NCBI GenBank assembly: GCA_963691655.1
Contig: CAVNUY010000015.1
Coordinates: forward strand, 62,001 to 126,000
From: Toxonevra muliebris
Taxonomy: Eukaryota > Arthropoda > Insecta > Diptera > Pallopteridae
DNA: 64,000 nt
Direction: 5' to 3'
The position numbers were made by a program, and so were the translations under genes. Below, piece after piece: positions 10,147 to 22,500 of the stretch (positions within the stretch are counted from its first letter, which is position 1; each line of letters begins with the position of its first letter). The notes under the pieces were generated by a model, which had not been told where the DNA came from, did not search any database, and was given only the letters and a program-made list of their open reading frames with translations.

Positions 10147-11627
10147 CAAGAATGAGTATAAACCAGATTTTCTCTGCACGGGGCAACCACACTGGTGGTA
10201 ATTCCCCCGCTGGTTCGCCAGCGGCTCGAGCAATGGATGTGCAGGCTCGAAACCCTGGTTCTATCAGCAAATCGCTGGAGAGTCTGTTGCTGTGCGATGA
10301 CGATGCAAGAGCAGAGGAATCGGAAAAGGCTAAAAAGGTGCAGAAAACCTCTGCAAAACCTGACGCTGAATTCGAGGAGACTGGGACGGCTCATTACCGT
10401 AGCAGCGCTCCGACGCAGCTTACGATGTCCGCCGGATTATGGTTAAACCTTGTACAAACTTGGAAAGTACCACCATGTCGATGGGCTTTGAGGCTGCGCC
10501 TGGTTTAGGGGCCGGTCAGGTGGAATCTAACATGGTCCGTGAGGTGCATGGAACCCAGGCAAATCCTGGTACCGTTTGGGAGGAAACCAGGACGGCTCCT
10601 CTCCAGGCACCGCTTATGCCTTCTATTGGTCTGATGGTTAATGCCAGCGCGAGCTCGGACAGTACCATCGAGCCGATGGATACAGAAGCAGTGACCGGTT
10701 CAGGGGTCGATCTGCCCAAAAGACAGACCAAAAGGATAAGGCAGAGACGGGCGAAAGCTTTCAAGGATGTGGGAGCTGCAGCTATGGTTCGGGATGAAGC
10801 AGTGGAAGAAACTCCGGTGGATGCCATTGTGGAAACCCAAATCAAAACTGCGGAAGATGCATCTGCGAAAGTTGCCCTTACGTCTCTGCTATGTTCCTGA
10901 AACTGGCAAGAGAAACAGATCTGATGATGACCCGTCTGATCTGGTCAACTTGACAGGGGAAGCGTCGGTGTTTGCTCCGGCTAAAATGAGCAAGGCGAAA
11001 AGGAGGAGGGCTGAAAAGCAAGAATCCTTAGTAGTCAGCTCTATACAGTCGGAAGCTGCTACAGGACGAGGTGCCTCAGGCGGTCGCTTTGTTGGATTCA
11101 CTGGTGGGTTTACTCCCACTAGTGGGTCTAACGTGGTGACTGCGGTGGCCACTAAGAATGTAGCTGCGGTAGCGGCAGGAGAAGCGAACGATAGCGGCGA
11201 TCTAACGGTCTAATTTGCCCAAGGCTCCAGCGGAACCCCTGGTACGGGAGCTAGGAATGCGGCTACAAGCAGTGCACCGGATACGGCGCCCGGAAATCAA
11301 CTGGCTTCCGCGAGCGGTGACTATGCTCAAGTTTCCGCGAGCGTGCTGACGGTTGAGATCCATAGCGACGGCGGACAAGGTCTACTGTCTCAACAACAGA
11401 TAGACTTTGTCGACAGCCAATTCTGGGAGGCCATAGGGACCTCGAAAGAGTCCCCTAGTTTTGAGCGGATGAGGTCGGATCACGGCATCTTGCAGGTGCA
11501 GTGCTCCAACTCTTATCCACTCGACTGCCTAACTAAGACGCTGGCTGGAATACCAGTCTTTGAAGGCTGTAATTTTGTCATTAGACAAATTACCGTTGAA
11601 GGTCATACGTTCTAGGTACGGCATGCG
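10147..11627 (+). pseudogene. LOA-type LINE ORF1 (nucleic-acid-binding protein), broken
   Basis: GC content rises here relative to the flanks, as in the other LINE coding regions. The frames between 10147 and 11213 encode Ala/Thr/Ser-rich, basic-patch sequence (for example KRIRQRRAKAFKD and KMSKAKRRRAEKQE), broken by frame changes near 10440, 10770 and 11213. The segment 11343-11615 encodes a folded-looking domain (QQQIDFVDSQFWEAIG, PLDCLTKTLAGIPVFEG) resembling the C-terminal region of ORF1 proteins of LOA-clade LINEs (DUF4780-like, from memory). ORF1 proteins of this group bind the element RNA. It lies directly upstream of an endonuclease-reverse transcriptase ORF2 remnant, consistent with one element. 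Confidence 0.65.
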
Positions 11628-11694
11628 CCTTTATCTGAATTTGGGACGCGTTCTCATTACGCTACTGGATTCAGATGAAGGTAAGGTGAAATAG

Positions 11695-13462
11695 GTGATG
11701 ATGACCAACTCTATGTCAAATCCCCAAATAATTTTAATTCAAGAACCATGGGTGTGGAACAGACGCGTTGGGGGAGTTAAGCGGGGTTCCGTCCTTTATT
11801 GTGAAGGAGTGGTTCGTCCGCGTTCTTACATGATTGTGCCGAAAGCGGTTGACTGCACGACGTTAAGACAATTTTGCAATCAAGACCTCGTTGCAGTTAA
11901 AATAAAGTACCGTTACGATTCTATTATACCCCCTCCTACGAGGGAGTTGATGGAAGTCGAACGATACGCGGAATCAAATGGCTTAGGACTAATAGTGGGC
12001 TGTGACGTCAATGCTCAGAACACTATCTGGGGGAGCACCAAGTGTAACTTCAAGGGAAATAAGCTGTTGCATTTCATTCTGTCATCCCGACTGGTAATTC
12101 AAAACGTTAGCACCAGCCCGACTTTTGTTATTAGTAGGTGATTAATCTGACATTATCAAACAGTATAGTAGCTGATCAAATCACCGGATGGCGAATTCTT
12201 AGAGATGACTCCCTTTCGGACCACCGTTACATAGAGTTTCGTCTTGCAGCTGAGCTAAAATTGGTTCCTGCCGACCGAAATCCTCGAAAAGCGGATTGGA
12301 CACGATTCGGTGAGCTGGTCGAAGAAAGAGTTCGCGTCGTTCCTAAACTCCGGACAATAGAGTCAATCGAGGAAGCCTCTAATACATTAGGCTGAATCTT
12401 GGCTGATTGCTATGAGATGGTATGCCCGGAACGTAGGAGTAAGTAGACTAGGTAAGGCGGTCCCTTGGTGGAACGCTGAGCTTTCGAAACTCCGGAAAAA
12501 CTCCAGGAAGCTTCTGAACCGAGCCCTTAAATCTCGGTTGGAAGGGGACTGGGCTGCCTACCGTCAGCTGTAAAAGGACTATAAGAAGATGGTGAAATAT
12601 TTAAAACTGGACTCTTATAGAAATTTTTGCAGTGAAATGGTAGATCAGAAGGTTTCGGCAAAGCTATGCAAAGTTCTTCAAAGGGACCGGACGGCTAAGT
12701 TGGACTCAATTCTGAAACCCGATGGCTCCTACACCAACTCTAGGTCAGAAGTTAATTACGTACTCCTTGCAACGCATTTCCCGGGTTGCAAGGTCAGGTT
12801 GGCTCCAGTACCAGAAGGCTCGACTGGTTTATAGCCTCTAAGATGGTTTATAGCTATTAAGATTTGTCTTTTCGTCATTCGATGACTTTAAGTCCCCTGG
12901 ACCCGACGGCATTTCTCCAATCATGCCAAAGCGGGGAGGGAGAAATCATATGCAGGTTCTGGAAAAGATCTTCACGGCTTGTCTCGCTCACGGATATATT
13001 CCACGTCTTTGGCCCTCGATTAAAGTTGTTGATAACTACGCTCTACCGAAGAGTTTTGTACCGATAAGCTTGACATCGTTTTTGCTTAAAAGTCTGGAAC
13101 GCATGGTCGAGAAGCACATCAGGCTGAAGGTTCTAAGCCAAAACCATCTCAATTCTCGACAACATGCTTATCAGAGTGGAAAATCCTGTGAATCAGCTCT
13201 TCACGACTGTGTTAGTATAGTTGAACAAGGGTTGGAAGCAAGGAACTATACCCTGGGAGTGTTTGTCGATATCGAAGGGGCTTTTGACAACGCTACCTTC
13301 GACTCGATGTGCTCTTCGGCCAGAGAATATGGTGTTGAAGAAATCGTCATTCGATGGATTCATACCATGCTATCCAAACGGCTGCTTATCACTAGGGGAG
13401 AAAACGATGACAGTGTTATGGTCGAGGTTGAGAAAGGATGCCCCAAGGGGGCATTTAAATAA
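11695..13462 (+). pseudogene. LOA-type LINE ORF2: endonuclease and N-terminal reverse transcriptase, truncated
   Basis: ORF2 supplies the apurinic-type endonuclease and the reverse transcriptase. The endonuclease part shows ILIQEPWVW near the start, LIVGCDVNAQNTIWGS around 12000 and SLSDHRYIEF near 12215, the last holding the catalytic SDH. Frame changes occur near 12140 and 12395, and more follow in the linker. RT sequence runs from about 12860 with FKSPGPDGI-like frames, LLKSLERMVEKHI, LNSRQHAYQSGKSCESAL, the catalytic-Asp motif GVFVDIEGAFDNATFD, and ends at VEKGCPKGAFK (13462). It breaks off just where the TPQGG motif would come. The YADD core, RNase H and 3' tail are absent, so the copy lost its 3' half, unlike the usual 5' truncation of LINEs. 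Confidence 0.82.
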
Positions 13463-14900
13463 CATAAAAACATTTCATGTTCAAACGATTTTTAAACAAA
13501 ATAAAAATTATTCGAATTTGAATATGCATTCAAAAATATTTACACAAAAAGTTTCATTATTTTTGCTGTGGAGATGTCATATCCCATCGAATTTTTACAA
13601 GAGCACGAGGAACTGGTAACACTCCGGTTGCATATGTATATCTAAATTTTCTTGAGAGGATTGTTATGCAAAGGTTCTACAAACGAAAATTATAAGAGTT
13701 TGACCGATACAGAAATTATTTCAGTAAATATAGGCTCTGGGGATTGTCATACCCTATCGCACTGATGTCGGTTTAACGTTAATAAATGCAATGCTAAAAA
13801 CCAAAACAAAAAATGAATGTGTTGTTAAAATGGAAATCAGGCATAAAATGCAATATTATATTTTCATGATTCAGACGTATTACCTGAATATAAAAATATA
13901 CTGTTTATTAATTTTTTCATTGTAAGTTCGTTTATATTAATATTTATGAATTATGTATAGCCATATAAATTAAGAAAAAAAAATAAATTCTGGGAGTTCA
14001 TGCGTGTGTGAGATAACGTCCACTATAAATTTTTATATCTTCTTAAGATTTCAAGAAAGAGATTGGGCAAAACAGGTTCTTAAAAAGAAAAACATTTAGC
14101 ATGACTACAGTAAATGTATTCAAAATTTTCATTCTTTTTTTTATTAACTACAATTTAAGTCCATATGAAATGCAAAGTTGTAAATGCGTATAGTTTAGTT
14201 AAAATACAATTTGTGTTTAACTATGAAAAAAGGTTGCCTTATTATGTGGGTGTTTTAATTTTAAAAAAAAAATGTGTGTTAAAAAATTGTAAAAAAAAGT
14301 TTTCCCTTGGCTAACATTTAAGAAAAACATCAAACTTGCACATTAGCCATCTCGGACATTGCGATGTTTAAAAATCTGACGTCAAATGCATGTTATATAC
14401 ATATCCAAGCATAAAATGAAATTAAAGTAATAAAACTTCATTTTAATGTGAAAATCTTACGAATTCCATTCTATTTGTAAATGCTAACGAGATGAATATC
14501 AAATAAACAATAAGTAGAATAGTTTGAATGACATTTGTATATTTGTCAATCAAACCGGTTTCGTTTTTTCTTCATATGTATATATGCATATATGAATTTT
14601 CGTATATAAATGTTTGCAGTTTTTCAATGTTTATTTACATCTGGCAATGCTGTTTGGCTGCTGGGAAATGAAAACAGCTGATTACCTTATTCTATTTCGT
14701 GAATAATTAATGTGTTGCTGAACTTAATTGAAAAAATTTATAAATAGTATTCCGATTAATAAGTAACATTGCGATTTTATTGGATCATAAAAGAACCCTT
14801 AAATAGGAAGGTATTTGCGTTGTAAGTAGGCTCATACCAAATCATAGTTTTTTTGTAAACAAATGTTGAAATAATTTATTTGTTTATTTCGTTGTTGTAG
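13463..14900. other. AT-rich non-coding stretch
   Basis: I see no gene or named repeat. A stop-rich sequence follows immediately after the LINE break. Confidence 0.5.
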
Positions 14901-15290
14901 TTGAGATTATACTCTCAAGTATATGTATACATATTTGTCAATCGTACACCCAACGAATTAATTTCTTATAACGAAAAATTTCAAAAAGAAAACCAGAACT
15001 TTCTAGAAATACATCGACGTCAAGAGTATATAGAGTACGTTGTAGAGTCTAGCCCAGAGCATTCACAGCGTTTTGAAAATTTTAGACAATATTCATCTCG
15101 AATTCGCTCGAAGAATCTGGCTCTTAAAAATAATAGACTTAAAAATAATCGAATTCGTAAATTGCAAATTCACACTGAGGAATCCAGTTTTGAACGTGAG
15201 CAGAGGCTTGCTACGCAGAGACAAATAACATCTATATCTAGAGCGCAAAGTCGAAATGATTTTTTGTTTTGTTGTTTTTGCGACAATTGA
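14901..15290 (+). CDS. Short ORF with Helitron-type EQ/RL-rich repeats (fragment)
   Basis: The 129-residue frame contains two rough repeats: YVVESSPEHSQRFENFRQYS with SRIRSKN, and EESSFEREQRLATQRQ with SISRAQS. Arthropod Helitron replicase-helicase proteins (often annotated PIF1-like) have an N-terminal region built of such SSEQRxxRLxxQRxRxxxSRA repeats, and this is what it most resembles. No Rep HUH motif or helicase motif is present, so at best it is a small N-terminal fragment. It runs directly into dispersed repeat B at its 3' end. The start codon is arbitrary. Confidence 0.3.
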   Translation: MRLYSQVYVYIFVNRTPNELISYNEKFQKENQNFLEIHRRQEYIEYVVESSPEHSQRFENFRQYSSRIRSKNLALKNNRLKNNRIRKLQIHTEESSFEREQRLATQRQITSISRAQSRNDFLFCCFCDN

Positions 15291-15785
15291 CGAAGATAAA
15301 CCATTACAGCAATTTGAAAATAAACATTTTGTGAAAAAAATTAACATTGCACCTTATATGAAATGTAGATTTTCATATTCAATATTTTTTATGTCATTAA
15401 TCAATATAAATAAATGCAATATAAATAATATGAGATGTGTAATTTTTTATAACTTTTTCATTTTTTTATTTAATTTATCAATATTTTTGTAATATTTAAA
15501 TTTTTTCTTAAATAAATAAAATTGAAACATTTGTGAAATTTATGAAATTTAACATGTACAAAAGAATTAACACTGCCACCTCATGTTAAAATCAGATTGT
15601 AGCAGAAAACCGAAGCAAAGAATAAGAAGAAGTCGTGTGGTTTTATTGTTTTTGCGACAATTGACGAAGATAAGCCATTACAGCAATTTCAAAATAAACA
15701 TTTTGTGAAAAAAAACATTGCACCTCATATGAAATGTAGATTTTCATATTATAGATTTTGTTTTCATTTATCAATATTCAATATA
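15258..15785 (+). repeat. Dispersed repeat B, two partial tandem copies
   Basis: The phrase GCGACAATTGACGAAGATAA begins two related segments (about 15278 and 15654). Each continues with CATTACAGCAATTT, ATAAACATTTTGTGAAAAA and ATGAAATGTAGATTTTCATA. The inverse of this sequence occurs at about 31440-31790. Related sequence rich in AACATGT and ATTAACATTGCACCTCATG occurs at 30230-30548 (minus) and 49273-49660 (plus). No coding capacity is apparent. Confidence 0.75.
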
Positions 15786-15789
15786 AAAA

Positions 15790-16737
15790 ACGTGCGTGCC
15801 TTGCACGCAAGATATTTTATGTGTAAATAGTTAAACTAACTGAATGCCATATACATAAGCTCACATATATATAGCCATTTATAGGGATTTGATGTATAAT
15901 CTATATGCTTAGGTAAATAATTCAAATTAAAAGAATTCTTTTATAAAGTTAAAAATTTATTAGATATCATTATCTTTTATATATATGTAAAAGCCCAATT
16001 CACTATAAATTGCAAATGGCCTTACATCAATGGAAATGCAAATTTTTGTTCCATATCGCATGTATTTGTTGTTGTGATAGCAGAAATATTTTGCATTTCC
16101 ACCAAAACCTGAATAGGGCTGACATGTTGTAGTTGAATCATTTTTCTTTTACTCAATGCATCGGGCACGATATGTTCGCATATACGCAACTGCAATTGCA
16201 TCTTTTTTTCCGCGCTTTAAATTTTTCTTCCTGTCGATTTGAAATTTTATTAGATTTGAAAATTTTACATGACGTCGTATAGGTATATGAATTTGTACAC
16301 ACATACGCCAAATAAATTCTCAGGCGACGATAAGTGCTTTCCGCATTTAACCTTAGAAAAGCAACAGGGGTAACCAGTCACCCCACTACTTTTTAAAAGC
16401 ACCGCAAAGAGATTTGCCTTAACTGCATTTAATAAAAATAAGAAACAATGTATTTTCTTTGAAGTAAATAAGTGATTTTATAATAAATAAGTTTGATTTT
16501 TTCTGTTTAACATATTTGCTATTTGCATAGATAAAAAAAGTAGAAAGGTTAATGTACAAAGCGAAATTTTTATAATGCCGTAGTTTGCTATCATTATCAC
16601 TACATTTTGTTTAATCATTTATTGAAACCTAGATTCCTTATTACTTATCATTTTCTACCACGAATAAATGTGCACACACATTTTGTTTTCGTATGCACAT
16701 ACATGTGTGAGTAAATTGATCGAAACATAAACAAACA
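15790..16737 (+). mobile_element. Family A element, copy 1, 3'-truncated
   Basis: It aligns with other family A copies from the terminal hairpin (here GTGCGTGCCTTGCACGC, loop CTT instead of AAG) through the CATATACATAAGCTCACATA, GATATCATTATCTTTTATAT and CGATCGAAACATAAACAAAC-type landmarks. It stops before the right-hand subterminal repeat. One arm of the internal long hairpin near 16270 is deleted. Sequence after 16737 is a LINE fragment. Confidence 0.85.
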
Positions 16738-16981
16738 CCACCGGTTTAATATTATAGACACCCCCTTTTGCCCTGAGTGCCCTAATGAAGAAGAGACTGC
16801 ACAGCGCGTTCTATGCTCCTGCGTGAGATTCGTCGCGGAAAGAGAGGTTCTGAAGGAGGCCCTTGGTGTGGAACTGACAACGTCCAGCTTGTTGTCACAA
16901 ATGGGCGAGTCAAAAGATAAATGGCAAGCAGGCTGCCAGTTTGCAATACAAGTAATGGCAAAACTCCGAGCTGCCTTTTTT
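16738..16981 (+). pseudogene. R1-like LINE ORF2 C-terminal fragment
   Basis: One frame reads CPECPNEEETAQRVLCSCVRF, then AEREVLKEALGVELTTSSLL, then SKDKWQAGCQFAIQVMAKLR. The Cys/His pattern followed by this amphipathic tail is the standard C terminus of R1/LOA-group ORF2 proteins. The piece is about 75 codons, lacks RT and RNase H, and is wedged between a family A copy and a DD37E element. Confidence 0.7.
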
Positions 16982-17832
16982 TCCCCCATGTAATACTACG
17001 CAAAGATAATAATAATTTTTTTGTAAGTTTTCATTTATTCGTTGTTTATGAATTTATTGAATTTCATAATATCAAAGCAGAAAAATATATAAAATCAAAA
17101 CAAAATGTTTGCATATTTGTATATAAAGAATATATAAAATACTGCAAATGTTGAATGTTATTTGCCAAAAGAAATGTAAAATAATTGTTCTATCAAACAC
17201 CTACAACCCATCCATTCATACCTTTTTGTCCGGTGGACCGGTTGCCAACCGTTGCGTTCGCTTCATCGGTATGGCACCTCATAAATGGTTTCTAGCTTTT
17301 TACTTTCCAGAATGGAAAAGAGCGAGTTGCGACCTCTGTGTAATCTATACTCTTTGTAAATACCGAAATATACATCAAAGAATGTTTGAAAAAAATACTT
17401 CTTCCTTTCATAAGAGAGCACAATGTGTCCACATATTTTTGGCCCGATTTGGCATCAGGTCACTACGGCAAGAAAGTTCTGGAGAGGTACCAAAGTAATA
17501 ACATAGTTTTTGTACCAAGAGAGGCCAATCCTCCAAATTGTCCGGAGCTAAGACCAGTGGAGAGATATTGGGCCCTTGTGAAAAGAACTTAAAGAGCACA
17601 AAAAAGGTGTCCCAAAATATCGAAGATTTTAAAAGGAGATGGGAAAACTGTTCCAAAAAGGTGTCTGAAATAACTATCTCTAATGGAAGGCTTACCAAAA
17701 AAGGTCCATGAGTTCATAAATAGTGGTTAGAAAAATATTATCAATTAAATAAAAAAACAATCAAAACTCTAAGATCAACCGTTTAAAAATTATTGAATTT
17801 TATATATGTTAAGATTTTTTCGATCTCACTCC
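16982..17832 (+). pseudogene. DD37E-type Tc1/mariner-superfamily transposon, internally deleted
   Basis: The unit begins CCCATGTAATACTACGC after a T run and ends TCGATCTCACTCC next to TA-rich sequence. The coding part near 17370-17700 reads LLPFIREHNVSTYFWPDLAS, then NIVFVPREANPP, then CPELRPVERYWALVKRT, and in a shifted frame KVSEITISNGRLTKK and VHEFINSG. The second catalytic Asp (WPDLAS) and the Glu (RPVER) are separated by 37 residues, the spacing that defines the DD37E group described in mosquitoes. The N-terminal DNA-binding half and the first catalytic Asp are not recognisable. The open frame upstream (FLSGGPVANRCVRFIGMAPH) is shared by all copies but I cannot identify it. Confidence 0.72.
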
Positions 17833-18033
17833 TTATATATAAAAGATAATGATATCTAATAAATTTTTAAGTTTATAAAAGAATTGTTTTAGTTTGAATT
17901 ATTTACCTAAGCATATAGTTTATACATTAAATCCCTATATATGGCTATACATATGTGAGCTTATGTATATGGCATTCAGTTGGCTTAAATGTTTACACAT
18001 CAAATATCATGCGTGCCTTGCACACATCCATTG
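17833..18033 (-). mobile_element. Family A element, copy 2, left-end fragment
   Basis: Inverse of the first 200 bp of family A, from the CAATGGATG terminus and hairpin (18033 inward) to the ATTATCTTTTATATATA landmark, where the DD37E unit begins. Its partner in the other arm of the inverted duplication is 28956-29136. Confidence 0.85.
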
Positions 18034-18211
18034 TTTTTTTTTTTACTTTTTTGTCAAAAATAAATTATAAACTATTTTTTTTTACCATGAATTAACTGCG
18101 TACTTACTAAATACACATGTTAAAGAAATTAAAATTAAAAATTTAATGGCTTTTTCAGCCCAACAATAAAAACTCAAACTTTTAAATTTCCATCAAAAGT
18201 GAACTCGTTAA

Positions 18212-19035
18212 CTGACAGTGGTGCGTTTTCGCTCCACTTTACCACGCCTACACCTAGGCAGGTACAAAAACAATTTTTTTTCATGTTTGATCATTCCTAT
18301 ATCTTCCCTTAAGGGAGCCTTCTTGTCTAGCTCCATTGAATTTGATTTTACGATTTTTTTTTAAATGAAATAATGAGCAATAGTATTTAAACTTTGTAAA
18401 TATATTTTATTACTTTAACAATATACTAAAATATTAAAAAAAAATATATAATTTTAAGTAAACTAAAATTTGTGTTACAATTGCCCTCTTCAAAAAACGG
18501 ATCTTGCTGGTGGGTCATGTTTTTGATGTTCCACTGATCTAAAACAAACAAAAAATTACTAACAGAATGAGCAGGAACTAGAATAAAAAAAAATTTGACA
18601 AAATGGCGCGTTGTTGAAATTTACGTTACGAAAACAGACTGTTTTTTCATTACTTTTTGTATGTAAAAAGTATTCAACGTTTTTTTAGTTCCTGCGATAA
18701 GCACTGGCTTACTGAATAATATAGTAAAATTTGAGACGAATCGATAGAGTAGTTTTTGTTTTTGGTCTTCCATCATGCAAAAAAATTTAATTTCGAGATA
18801 AATGAGTTTGAACTTCGGTCGGCCATTTTACCTGCTTCTGCGCTCATCTGCTAACTAGGCTGTAGAAGTCGAAATACTGGAAATATTGATACGAATATTT
18901 ACAGTATACTTTTAAAAGCCTATACTTTTGAAATATAACAACAACAAAAATCAATATTTTGAAAACTAGACTAGAAGGTGGCCTAAAAGAGAAATTGAAA
19001 TATTCTCAGTATTTCTATGCTTGTCAATTAATGGG
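18212..19035. mobile_element. TTAA-flanked non-autonomous piggyBac-like element
   Basis: Flanked by TTAA at 18208-18211 and 19036-19039. The left end reads CTGACAGTGGTGCG followed by a TTTT loop and an imperfect complement. The right end, on the opposite strand, reads CCCATTAATTGACAAGC. Related termini bound 26270-26765 and 50591-50986. No transposase is present. TTAA duplication suggests mobilisation by a piggyBac-type transposase. Confidence 0.65.
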
Positions 19036-19589
19036 TTAAAGCATTTTTTTAAGAACCTGTTTTCATCAATGCTACTTTGAATGGGAATTTTCAGAGCCAT
19101 TGATTGTTGAGGTCTTGGTAAACTTACTTACAAGATAGGTCTTGAATTAAATAATCAACTTACAGCTTTCTTTTTTACTTTTTCTATAAATTACCTGTCA
19201 CATTTCCTAGAAAGATTTTATTTTTAAAAATTTTGCAATTTCCACACCACCCAAAGAGGTATGCCAAATAGCGCGTTACAGATTTTTTTTGATGTTTGGT
19301 TCCCCTAAAGGCCTATATCACCAATCCAAACAATAATGCAGTTTATACAATTTTTAATATATGCAATGGGAGATAAAATATATTACTGTGTTGAAAATTA
19401 TAAAAGTACTTTTTTGTTCAAAAAAGTATTAATTTGATATTCATTAATAGATTATTTTTAAGCCCACAAGAATTGCTTTGACTATGATAATAAGTAAAAC
19501 AACATATGTTTTAACTATATTAATAATAAAAAAACAATTTATTGGTAAGAAATTTAATTTTTATATAAAGTAGTAGAAATTTCATAACA

Positions 19590-22500
19590 TTAGCCAACCC
19601 ATATGAATTTTCACATTGGCTGGCCGAAGCCACGCATAGTACTTTAGGTCCTTAGCGATACCAGATAGGAGTCCTAGGAATTATTTATCGAGTGTACACG
19701 TCATTTAAGATGCGAGTATGGTTAGTAAACTTTAAAAGACAGTTCACCCCCAGTTTAACGACCTCGTTCAGACACTCAAACTGTGGAGCTCCTAAATATA
19801 TTAATCGAGTTCGAGCAAAGAAGATGCTCTAGAGTTTCCCTCGCCCCATACATTTCCTGCAATTATCACTGTCGGTTAGTTTTAATTTAAGCGCGTGCGT
19901 TGCTACCAAACAATGGTCAGTTAGTACTCCAATTACTGTCCAATTGCAGTCCTTACGATTGAACGATATAATATATTTTGCGTACCTCTCGTTGTAGGGG
20001 TCACACATGACTTTAGCGATTTTACATGTGGGTTTATTTCTCCACCTAGCTATCGCTTTCTTCCACATGCGTGCTTCTAGGTTACAATTAGCTACTTCAG
20101 AGGCATCAGTACTTCGCTGATTTGATCCTCAATTTTTCCATTGCTGCCCTGCATTGAAGAACACTTTTGGATGATGTCCAGTGTGATGTCAATGCTTTTA
20201 TAGCTGATTGACTATCTATATACCATATATATTTATTGTTGAGTTGATCGTGGCAACACTGATTGCAAGCTCCACAGCCTTCCTAGCGGCAAATATTTCT
20301 GCCTGGAATATGCTGCAGTAATCACGATGCCGGAAGGGCTTTCTGATCTTTAGCTCACTACAGTAAACACCAGCGCCCACCCCCTCAACCACTTTTGAGC
20401 CATCCGTGAAAATATTGAAGGATTTACGTTCTAGTTCCATACCCTTACGCTAGCCTTCCTGCTCAATAACAGCTTTTATCCTCTTTCCAGAACTCCATTT
20501 CGGGATCACGTAATCTGAATCAGATGTGTTCCGACTAATTGAGCTATGTCCGAAGGATCTATAGCATAATTCTCCAGTAACCCGTAGCAAAGAATATATA
20601 ATACATAGAAGGCGCATCACGAACAAATTCATTTGCACAAAAATTTTGTTCTATGGAGCCATAACTGCCTCCAGTTTACACTCAAAATTGAATTGTCCTC
20701 ATAAACTCAATGAGTGGTTGAAATTATTTCTTTCTTTTTGCTGTTGGCTTTGCTTAATGAGAGGGTTTTTTTGTTTGTTTTCGTGCTTGTCATATGAGCT
20801 GGTATTTTCATTATTTAGCAGAATTTACATCGCAAAGCCGGTGCGCTTTTATGTATAGCACAGATTATAAAATTCAAATCCCCAGTTGTGACCCGAAAAA
20901 TATACATTTTTCAAGATTTTTTTTTAGGTAAACTAATAAAGTTTTTTGTAAAAACTATTATTGAACTTAACTTTAACAAATTTCCATTCAAAAATGTTTA
21001 AAAGATTATGAGTAATGAGCGATTCCGTCGACGCCTTTCTGGAAAACATGTTTTGCAGTGACCAACATCTTGCAAATCTAGATCATTTAAATTCCAAAAA
21101 TGAAATCGATTTACTTTCATTATAAGATTATCTAGTGATTAACCAAGATTAGAAAAAAATATGCATATTTAACAAAATTGCCAACTGTCAAAGTTACGCA
21201 TAAAAAAATCCTTCAATCAATCTCTAGATTATTATTTGGAAATAATCGGTTTAGAAGTTGTTGAACGATAGTCATCACCAACTTCAATAACGACGTTTTA
21301 AGAAAAACGCGTTTAAAATTTCAACTTACTTTAATATTAAGAAAAATTTTTTTTTTGGAAATAACAAAAAGTCGAAAATTTTCTCCGGATCAACTTTAAA
21401 ATTTGTGGACATATTTTTGAAAACATTTTCTTTAAGAAAATGCAAGAAAAAAAACGATTTTTTAAAAGTTACAACTGGAAGTGCCCCCTTAAATACTTTC
21501 TAAATCAATTAATTTTAACTTTTTGTGATTTTTCGAATACAAAAAAAAAAAAAAAATTTACTAAAAAGAAATTTTGCGATGACCACAATTTTGGGTCACA
21601 AATTGAAAAAAAAATCAATTTGGTTGGAAAGCAATATTGATATTCGGCAACTTCCCCAAAAAAAAAAAAAAAAAAAAACACATGTTCTCCGCAAAAAAAA
21701 CCCATTCATATGAAACTATACGCAGTCTCACTTGGCAGCACTCTGTAACGATATGAGAGAGCCTAAAAAAAAACACAATGAGAGTGTATGGGAGAGAGTA
21801 AAAGCAAAATAAATGAGTGGTTTCGCTCTTCCTCTTTACTGCGACCGCCCGCACTCGAAACTAAAGCAACATATTTTGGAAAAATTTTAAGAGATGAGCC
21901 ATCTATGTATTGTATATTCTTTGCCAGTAGTCTTTCTGCCGATTTTGCTGCCCGATTTTCTACGAAGAGATCAATTTGAGGCAGGTTGAGAATAGCTTCA
22001 AGAGCTGCCGTTGGAGTTGCTCTCATAGCACCCGTGATACATAGCGCGGACAGCCGCTGAACCTTTTCCAAAGGCTTGATATAAGTTTTCTTTTTAGTTA
22101 TAGTCCACCATACTAAAACACAGTAGATCAGTATAGGTCTAACTATGGCTGAGTAGCACCAATGCATAAGAGAGGGTGACAGACCCCATGTGCTTCCAAG
22201 CATCTTTTTGCATGCGTACAGAGCATTGGTTGCCTTCTTCAACATTAAGCTTCCACAGCAATTTGCTTTCTACAACTATCCCTAGAAATTTGGTATGGGT
22301 TTTTAGAGTCAGTTTGGTGTTGCTTAAACTTGATGGCGTCCATGCGGGGATCTTGTACTTCCTTGTAAAAAGTATTAAGTCCGTTTTATCCGCATTTACG
22401 TCTACCCCGGCACTGGTCGCCCAGTTGCGAATGGTCTTGAGAGTGTCGCTCATAAGTGAGCTTAGAGTATTCAGGCATCTTCCCGTTATTATTACAGCAA

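Larger units (their letters stand above)
16982..20328. repeat. Left arm of large inverted duplication
   Basis: Read outward from the LINE at the centre, this arm contains the LINE 3' end, AT-rich flank, a TTAA-type element (18212-19035), a family A left end and a DD37E element. The same order, inverted, occurs at 23672-30070. Matching phrases include the AGGAGTCCTAGGAATTA region (19670 against 24350), the GCGCGTTACAG region (19275 against 24760) and the CTAGACTAGAAGG region (18970 against 26330). The right arm is longer because two family A copies were inserted in it; this arm supplies their empty sites. Confidence 0.88.
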
